Assembly: GCA_900546495.1 (NCBI GenBank) | Contig: URDN01000009.1 | Coordinates: 1 to 64,000 of the forward strand | Direction of reading: 5' to 3' | Source of the DNA: an uncultured Lachnospiraceae bacterium | GTDB lineage: Bacteria > Bacillota > Clostridia > Lachnospirales > Lachnospiraceae | Length of the DNA stretch: 64,000 nucleotides | In this document: positions 58,402 to 64,000 of the stretch, piece after piece | How the letters are laid out: each line of letters opens with the position of its first letter | Position numbering within the stretch: position 1 is the first letter of the stretch | Translations under genes and position numbers: made by a program | Notes under the pieces: model-generated | Database searches by the model: none | Told to the model about the DNA's origin: nothing | What the model saw: only the letters and a program-made list of their open reading frames with translations

Positions 58402-59342
58402 TATTTTTCCCCTCCTTTACCAAATGGTTTCGGGATTGTAAATCTCTCGATCAGCGGTACCAGCATGTTTGCAAAGATGATGGAGTAAGAACATCCCTCA
58501 GCTGATGCACCAAACATACGGAAGATACCAAGGAGACATCCGCAGATGATACCGTAAATAATTTTTCCCTTCGGAGTGATCGGAGAAGTAACATAATCTG
58601 TTGCCATGAAGAATGCACCGAGGATCAGACCACCACCGCATACTTCCTGAACAACGAACTGTCCCAGATCACCACTTGTAAGGTGTCCACCAAAAAGTAC
58701 GATAAATACTACAAATGTTAAAATATATGTACCCGGGATTCTCAGATCGATAACACCCATCAGGATCAGGAAGATTGCACCGATCAGAAGAGCGATCACG
58801 GAAGTCTCACCGATTGTACCTGCGATACGTCCGGTAAACATAGCCATTGTATCACTGTAAAGCTCGCCACCTTTGATCACTGCCAGCGGAGTAGCGCTTG
58901 ACACACCGTCAAATGTGAAGCTTGTCATCGGGCCTGTAAATGCAAGAAGCAGGAAGCATCGTGCACCAAGTGCCGGGTTCATAAAGTTCTGTCCAAGTCC
59001 GCCAAAAATCATTTTTACAACAACGATCGCGAAAGCGCCACCGATGATCGGGATGAAAAACGGAACGGTATGTGACAGGTTCAAACCAAGAAGTAAACCG
59101 GTAACAACACAGCTTAAATCACCTACGGTCTGTTTCTTGTGTGCAATTTTGTTATATAAGTATTCGGATACCAGACAGCTTGCGATAGAAACAACAACAA
59201 CTGCCAGTGCACGCGGTCCGAAATTGATAATGCCAAATACAGTAGCCGGGAGTAATGCGATGATCACATAAAGCATGATTCTCTGTGTACTGTCTTTGGC
59301 TCTTATATGTGGTGATGATGTAACATTGTATAACTCACTCAC
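58401..59342 (-). CDS. rnfD: Rnf complex subunit D
   Basis: A 313-residue membrane protein with about nine spans. SSPHIRAKDSTQRIMLYV at the start, GGLGQNFMNPALGARCFLL (about 115) and DGVSSATPLAVIKGG (about 150), where Thr carries FMN. The C-terminal part shows FFMATDYVTSPITPKGKIIYG. Ion-translocating core with RnfG. Confidence 0.95.
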   Translation of the reverse strand: MSELYNVTSSPHIRAKDSTQRIMLYVIIALLPATVFGIINFGPRALAVVVVSIASCLVSEYLYNKIAHKKQTVGDLSCVVTGLLLGLNLSHTVPFFIPIIGGAFAIVVVKMIFGGLGQNFMNPALGARCFLLLAFTGPMTSFTFDGVSSATPLAVIKGGELYSDTMAMFTGRIAGTIGETSVIALLIGAIFLILMGVIDLRIPGTYILTFVVFIVLFGGHLTSGDLGQFVVQEVCGGGLILGAFFMATDYVTSPITPKGKIIYGIICGCLLGIFRMFGASAEGCSYSIIFANMLVPLIERFTIPKPFGKGGEK

Positions 59343-59368
59343 AATAATCCACCTCTTTCTAACGTTTT

Positions 59369-60694
59369 TTATTTTTTCCGTCTGTTTGCAAGAATTGTTT
59401 TTCTCATGGATTTAATCGACTGTGCAAGATTTCTCTTTGCAGGACATGTAAAGCTACAGCTTCCACATTCTACACACTCCATGCCGTGCCACTGTTCAAA
59501 TGGCTCTTCCAGATGATTTTCTGCAAAATCAGCAAGTCTGGAAGGAACAATTCTGGATGGACATGCTTCTACACAACGACCACAGTTAATACATGCTGTT
59601 GCATTCTGGCTTGCATCCTCAACGGCATCTTCTGTCAGACATAACAGTGCAGATGTTGTCTTGGTTGTCGGAACGTCAAGTCCGAACATTGCAAATCCCA
59701 TCATAGGACCACCGGAAATCACTTTCTTCGGCTGAGTCTTGAATCCGCCTGCTGCTTCTACTAACTCTGCATAGTTTGTTCCGATACAGACATAGAAGTT
59801 TCTCGGATCGACAATAGCGTCACCCGTAATAGTAACGATACGATGCATCAGCGGTCTGCCAAGTTTTACTGCATGATAAATTGCAACGATTGTATCAACG
59901 TTATCTACGATACAGCCAGCATCTGCCGGAAGCATGGTAGAGTTGATTGCTCTGCCTGTTGTTGCGAAAATCAACTGACGCTCAGAACCCTGCGGATATT
60001 TTGTCTTTAATGCTTTAACTTCCATTCTCGGCTCATCTTTTGTCAGCTCTGTCAGTTTTGCAATACAATCCGGTTTGTTATCCTCGATACCGAAAATACC
60101 TTTTGCATTGTCAAACAGAGAAAGAATGATTCTCATTCCCTCAATTAATTTCTCCGGCTCCTCGATCATTCTTCTGTAATCGGAAGTCAGATACGGCTCA
60201 CATTCTGCACAGTTTGCAATAATGTAGTCGATTTTCTCCGGCTCCTTCGGTGAGAGTTTTACATGTGTCGGGAATCCCGCACCACCCATACCTACGATAC
60301 CGGCATTCTGGATCTTCTTGATGATCTCTTCTTTGCTCAGAGATGTTACATCGTCTACCGGTGTAAACTCCAGAGATTTAAACTCCCCGTCATTCTCGAC
60401 CACGATAGAGTTCACCATGTCTCCTACTGCAACACGACGTGGCTCAATCGCCTTAACCGTGCCGGAAACTGTTGCATAAATCGGTGCAGATACGAAACCG
60501 CCTGCTTCAGCGATCATCTGTCCCTTCAATACAGCATCACCTACTGCAACCACTGGCTTTGCCGGTGCACCAATGTGCTGTGATAACGGATAAACCAGAT
60601 CACCCTTGGGTAAATATTCCTGAATCGGTTTATCTTTCGACAAGTCCTTTCCATCATATGGATGGACACCGCCCTTAAAAGTACATAAGCCCAT
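59369..60694 (-). CDS. rnfC: Rnf complex subunit C
   Basis: A 441-residue peripheral subunit that reduces NAD. GLCTFKGGVHPYDGKDLSK at the start, biotin-like lipoyl-fold region, NADH/FMN site GIVGMGGAGFPTHVK (about 140) and clusters CINCGRCVEACPSRIV and CVECGSCSFTCPAKRNL. Start chosen at ATG 60694, where RnfC homology begins; the frame extends to 60838 and the ATG at 60739 also has a weak ribosome site. First gene of the operon. Confidence 0.93.
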   Translation of the reverse strand: MGLCTFKGGVHPYDGKDLSKDKPIQEYLPKGDLVYPLSQHIGAPAKPVVAVGDAVLKGQMIAEAGGFVSAPIYATVSGTVKAIEPRRVAVGDMVNSIVVENDGEFKSLEFTPVDDVTSLSKEEIIKKIQNAGIVGMGGAGFPTHVKLSPKEPEKIDYIIANCAECEPYLTSDYRRMIEEPEKLIEGMRIILSLFDNAKGIFGIEDNKPDCIAKLTELTKDEPRMEVKALKTKYPQGSERQLIFATTGRAINSTMLPADAGCIVDNVDTIVAIYHAVKLGRPLMHRIVTITGDAIVDPRNFYVCIGTNYAELVEAAGGFKTQPKKVISGGPMMGFAMFGLDVPTTKTTSALLCLTEDAVEDASQNATACINCGRCVEACPSRIVPSRLADFAENHLEEPFEQWHGMECVECGSCSFTCPAKRNLAQSIKSMRKTILANRRKK

Positions 60695-60822
60695 AACCTG
60701 TGCCCCACTTTCTCTATATAGTTTCTTACAGGAAATCATATAATATATCCTGCAAAATGTCTTAAATATTATAGCACACAAGATTAAAAATGTATTAATT
60801 TCACCAAAAAAAAAATTTTGTA

Positions 60823-60872
60823 TTGAAAAAAATACCATGTGAATTATAATAAATACAAAAATCGTCTGTCAA
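60823..60872. promoter_or_regulatory. overlapping divergent promoters of rnf and the RNase H-like gene
   Basis: Plus: TTGAAA 60823-60828, 16-bp spacer, TATAAT 60845-60850. Minus: TTGACA 60867-60872, 18-bp spacer, TATAAT 60843-60848. The two -10 boxes overlap in the palindrome ATTATAAT. A second minus -10 candidate lies at 60768-60773. Confidence 0.65.
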
Positions 60873-60885
60873 CAAAGGATTATTT

Positions 60886-62004
60886 ATGAAAGATACTTTA
60901 CATTTTAAACCACTAACTCACAAGAATAACTACGTTCGTTCTTCTCTGACCCAGGATACACTTTTCGTCGACATTGAAACCTCTGGTCTCTCAGCCGAAA
61001 AAAATCATATTTACTGCATTGGTTGTTCATATCTAACCAATGATCAGCTTGCAGTACGTCTTCTTTTTGCCGAAACCGAAAACGAAGAATCACTGATTCT
61101 TCAGAAGTTTGTCGATCTATGCAGCGGCTTTCATCAATTGATCACTTTTAACGGCACCACTTTTGATTTGCCATTTCTCCGACACCGACTGAACCATTTC
61201 CAGATTGTCAGTCCATTGGAGGCACTTTCCCACACAGATCTCTATCGGGAAATCCGGCATTTAAAAAAGCTACTTCCGCTGAATAGTTATAAACAAAAAT
61301 CCATTGAACTTTTTCTTGGCATCAGCCGGGAAAATCAGTATACCGGCAAAGAACTGATCAAGCTTTACAAATCCTATGTCAAAGTTCCTGAAGAAGAACT
61401 GCTGCAACTTCTGTTATTGCATAATAAAGAAGATGTTTTAGGTATGTATAACCTTCTGGAAATGTTATCCTACACATATTTTTTACAGGGACATTTTCAG
61501 CTTTCTGATATTGAAATTCAATCTGTTTCCGGCGATCTGTTTTTCAATATTACACTGATACCGGATATTTCATTGCCTCAGACGATTCATTGTATGCAGG
61601 AACATGCCACCCTTGTGATGCATCCGGAGCAGGTACTGCTGTCTTTTCCGGTCTTTCACGGTGCGCTCCGGCATTATTTTCCGGATTATAAAAATTATTA
61701 TTACCTGCCGGAAGAACATGCAATCATCCACAAAAGCCTTGGCACCTATATTGATCCCGATCATCGACAGAAAGCAACAAAAGAAAACTGCTATCTGGAA
61801 AAGAATTGCTATTATCTGACTTTGCCATATACATCTTCTGAGCATTACTTGAAGCAGAATCTGGCAGACAAAGCAACCTATCTGGAACTGCCGGTTGCAG
61901 ACAATACTTTCCCAAATGAATACCGTTTCCCACCGAAACAAATCCCTGCTTTAGAAAATTTTGTACATCTTTATTGCCAAAATATGCTTTCCGGCAAAAA
62001 ATAG
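60886..62004 (+). CDS. ribonuclease H-like domain protein (YprB-like)
   Basis: A 372-residue protein. RNase H-like exonuclease domain (about 25-195) with DTLFVDIETSGL (catalytic D/E), ITFNGTTFDLPFLRHR (about 86) and LLLHNKEDVLGMYNLLEML (about 180). The rest (200-372) is a partner domain of unknown role. YprB proteins are found in Firmicutes; function in vivo not established. It is divergent from rnf. Confidence 0.85.
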   Translation: MKDTLHFKPLTHKNNYVRSSLTQDTLFVDIETSGLSAEKNHIYCIGCSYLTNDQLAVRLLFAETENEESLILQKFVDLCSGFHQLITFNGTTFDLPFLRHRLNHFQIVSPLEALSHTDLYREIRHLKKLLPLNSYKQKSIELFLGISRENQYTGKELIKLYKSYVKVPEEELLQLLLLHNKEDVLGMYNLLEMLSYTYFLQGHFQLSDIEIQSVSGDLFFNITLIPDISLPQTIHCMQEHATLVMHPEQVLLSFPVFHGALRHYFPDYKNYYYLPEEHAIIHKSLGTYIDPDHRQKATKENCYLEKNCYYLTLPYTSSEHYLKQNLADKATYLELPVADNTFPNEYRFPPKQIPALENFVHLYCQNMLSGKK

Positions 62005-62136
62005 TTTTTTACAAACAATGTTTGCCCGTAAAATCCCCTGTCCGATATTGGTATCGCCCCCAAAAGTTAAATCATAAAACTGTAACGATTGGAGACTGGT
62101 ACACGGACCGGGATTTTCTTTCTATAAAATACACAA

Positions 62137-62177
62137 AAAGGAGCTACGCACCAATCGCTTAGTGCCACAGCTCCTTT
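62137..62177 (-). terminator. terminator of the ispH-S1 operon
   Basis: AAAGGAGCT / AGCTCCTTT stem with inner GCAC/GTGC pairs and TTTTTGTG on the minus 3' side. The remaining 62005-62136 has no gene. Confidence 0.75.
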
Positions 62178-62210
62178 CGTTTATTCAATCTGCTATAAAA
62201 TAAGAAGTTC

Positions 62211-63293
62211 TTACTCCTCTTCAGCTGCCTCAGCCTCTGTATTCTGAGCAAGCGCTTTCATGCTCAGGCTGATTTTTCTGTCTGTCTCATCGAAATCAAC
62301 GATTTTAGCTTCAATTTCCTGTCCGATGCTTAATACATCAGCTGGTTTCTCAACATGATCTCTGGAGATCTGGGAAACATGAAGTAATGCGTCAACGCCC
62401 GGTGCAAGCTCTACGAATGCGCCGAAGTCTGTCATACGTGCAACTTTACCTGTTACAACGTTTCCAGCTGCATATTTCTCAGCAGCATTATTCCAAGGAT
62501 TCTCCTCCGGGAATTTTACGCTGAGTGCAATCTTTGTATCTTTGATATCTTTGATAAATACTTTTACAGTATCGCCAACTTTGTAGATTTTTTTCGGGTT
62601 GTCTACACGGCCCCAAGACATCTCAGAGATGTGAAGAAGTCCGTCTGCTCCACCAAGATCGATGAATGCACCGAAGTCTGTAATGTTTTTAACAGTTCCT
62701 TCGATTACATCGCCAACGTTGATCTTCTCTAATAACTCTTTCTGTTTACGCTCTTTTTCAGCAACCAGAAGCTGTTTTCTGTCACCGATGATGCGTCTTC
62801 TTCTCGGGTTGAACTCAGTTAATACGAACTGGATCTCCTGATCTTTGTATTTGCCAAGATCTCTCTCATAAGTATCAGACACAAGGCTTGCCGGGATGAA
62901 GATTCTTGTCTCATCCAGAACAACGCTTAATCCGCCATCTAATACCTGGCTTACTGTACCTGTTAATACTTCGCCGTTCTCGAAAGCTTCTTTCAGACGC
63001 TCGCTGCCTTTCTCTGCCGCAAGACGTTTGTATGTAAGGAGAACCTGTCCCTCACCGTCGTTTACTTTCAGAACTTTTGCTTCCATGGTGTCGCCAACAG
63101 AAACAACAGTAGTAAGGTCTACATTATTGTCGTTTGTGTATTCGTTTCTGGTAATAATTCCGTCTGATTTATAGCCAATATTCAGGATAATTTCATCCGG
63201 TTTCACATCTATAACAGTGCCTTCGACTACCTCTCCATTTCTGATTGTTTTTAAAGATTCTTCCAACATTTGTTCAAAACTCATTTCTGACAT
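62211..63293 (-). CDS. rpsA: 30S ribosomal protein S1 homologue
   Basis: A 360-residue protein of four S1 OB-fold domains (GEVVEGTVIDVKPDEIIL, GEVLTGTVSQVLDGGLSV, GDVIEGTVKNITDFGAFIDLGG, GNVVTGKVARMTDFGAFVELA). Binds mRNA at the ribosome. Clostridial S1 is short (four domains versus six in E. coli). ATG at 63293 with GAGGAGG eight bases upstream; the track-like start at 63311 is TTG. Overlaps ispH by 20 bp. The acidic end is EAEAAEEE. Confidence 0.93.
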   Translation of the reverse strand: MSEMSFEQMLEESLKTIRNGEVVEGTVIDVKPDEIILNIGYKSDGIITRNEYTNDNNVDLTTVVSVGDTMEAKVLKVNDGEGQVLLTYKRLAAEKGSERLKEAFENGEVLTGTVSQVLDGGLSVVLDETRIFIPASLVSDTYERDLGKYKDQEIQFVLTEFNPRRRRIIGDRKQLLVAEKERKQKELLEKINVGDVIEGTVKNITDFGAFIDLGGADGLLHISEMSWGRVDNPKKIYKVGDTVKVFIKDIKDTKIALSVKFPEENPWNNAAEKYAAGNVVTGKVARMTDFGAFVELAPGVDALLHVSQISRDHVEKPADVLSIGQEIEAKIVDFDETDRKISLSMKALAQNTEAEAAEEE

Positions 63294-64000
63294 ATTTTTG
63301 AACCTCCTCAATAATATTATTTGGGGTTGAAGCCCCTGCTGTAATACCTACGTAGTCGAAACGCGAAAAGTCAGAATTCTCTAGATCTTCTTTCGTTTGT
63401 ATAAAGTAAGTATTTCTACATTTTTCAGAGCAGATTTCATACAACTTTCTTGTATTGGAGCTGCTTGTCCCTCCGATCACCAACATTGCATCCACTCTGC
63501 CGGAAAGCTCTCTTGCTGCTTCCTGACGTTCCTTGGTGGCATTGCATATCGTATTGTGAACAACAAATTTTTTATCCTTGTCCACCGTACTCTCACTATC
63601 ATACCCTTTTTTTTGAATAATTTCAATAAGTTCTTGAAATTTATTGTAATTAAATGTTGTTTGTGCGACAATACAGACCTTTTTCCACGGTTTCAGTTCC
63701 AGATTTCGCGCCTGATCGGCATCGCATATCACAGAAGTACGTGTTTCATCCGACCATCCGACGATCCCCTGCACCTCCGGATGGTCTCCACTGCCGATGA
63801 TCACCACATAATACCCATTCTCTGAATACTCCTGCACCAGTGTATGGATCTTTTTTACAAACGGGCAGGTGGCATCAACCACGCGCAGTCCGTCTGCGAT
63901 CAGTTCTTCCTGTTCCCGGCGGGTAACACCATGGGAACGGATCACGATCGTACCCTCAGTAAGATCTTTTGCTTCCTCCAGAGAGTGAATAACCTGAACG
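63274..64000 (-). CDS. ispH: IspH, 4-hydroxy-3-methylbut-2-enyl diphosphate reductase, partial
   Basis: At least 241 residues; the frame is open to 64000, so the N-terminus with the first cluster Cys is missing. VIRSHGVTRREQE, VVDATCPFVKKIH (cluster Cys), GDHPEVQGIVGWSDE, VVHNTICNATKERQ (third Cys) and VIGGTSSSNTRKLYE are diagnostic of IspH. It makes IPP and DMAPP from HMBPP by a [4Fe-4S] radical-type reduction. In many Clostridia it is adjacent or fused to S1. Confidence 0.95.
   Translation of the reverse strand, partial: VQVIHSLEEAKDLTEGTIVIRSHGVTRREQEELIADGLRVVDATCPFVKKIHTLVQEYSENGYYVVIIGSGDHPEVQGIVGWSDETRTSVICDADQARNLELKPWKKVCIVAQTTFNYNKFQELIEIIQKKGYDSESTVDKDKKFVVHNTICNATKERQEAARELSGRVDAMLVIGGTSSSNTRKLYEICSEKCRNTYFIQTKEDLENSDFSRFDYVGITAGASTPNNIIEEVQKYVRNEF

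Overview
The window comes from a low-GC, Gram-positive anaerobe, most likely a gut Lachnospiraceae (Clostridia). The evidence is the pairing of an electron-bifurcating [FeFe]-hydrogenase operon (hydABC type) with a complete six-gene Rnf complex, the ispH/ribosomal-S1 overlap typical of Clostridia, and a clostridial-type MiaB N-terminus. No 16S gene is present, so genus is not assigned.

Positions 1-36,375 are a cos-type (HK97-like) siphovirus prophage that continues off the left edge. Right to left it reads: large serine integrase (34553-36292); SIR2-domain protein (32584-34164); S24/CI repressor (31876-32538) with a divergent early promoter whose spacer is a palindromic operator; Cro-like regulator and small membrane proteins; an accessory block with a tRNA-Met(CAU)-like gene, a lipoprotein, a hexapeptide-repeat protein and two related long-hairpin elements; a plasmid-like replication block (HUH Rep, VRR-NUC, ParA, ParB, SSB); a RinA-like late regulator; small regulators with a second palindrome-in-spacer promoter; Ig-like protein; HNH, TerS, TerL; portal, ClpP-like protease, capsid; connectors; tail tube, tail chaperone with frameshift site, tape measure, Dit, Gp37-like protein; and a tail fibre. 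Beside the fibre a tyrosine recombinase gene sits next to an invertible alternative fibre C-terminus flanked by 16-bp inverted repeats in the same reading frame. A third silent cassette and a remnant cut by an IS256-family element lie further left. No endolysin is seen; it is presumably beyond the IS.

The right prophage end lies inside miaB: a 60-codon 5' fragment remains (36377-36559), broken just after the FGCQMN motif. Upstream of it are a SpoIIE-type phosphatase and a PAS-containing sensory [FeFe] hydrogenase. Next (39695-45327) is a five-gene operon resembling dlt but with an added PLP fold-III decarboxylase (MBOAT, SGNH, adenylation domain, decarboxylase, carrier protein), a candidate surface-polymer aminoacylation or decarboxylation system.

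The hydrogenase operon (45524-50536, minus) is followed by a divergent five-gene cluster (50807-54043, plus) of DRTGG, HATPase, [FeFe]-hydrogenase-like, DRTGG and PHP proteins, probably redox sensing. After an UPF0291/DUF896 protein and proB comes rnfCDGEAB (55633-60694, minus), whose promoter shares its -10 region with the divergent RNase H-like gene at 60886. The window ends with ribosomal protein S1 and a partial ispH. Together Hyd and Rnf interconvert NADH, ferredoxin, H2 and ion gradient.

All functions are inferred from reading the sequence; no database search was run.
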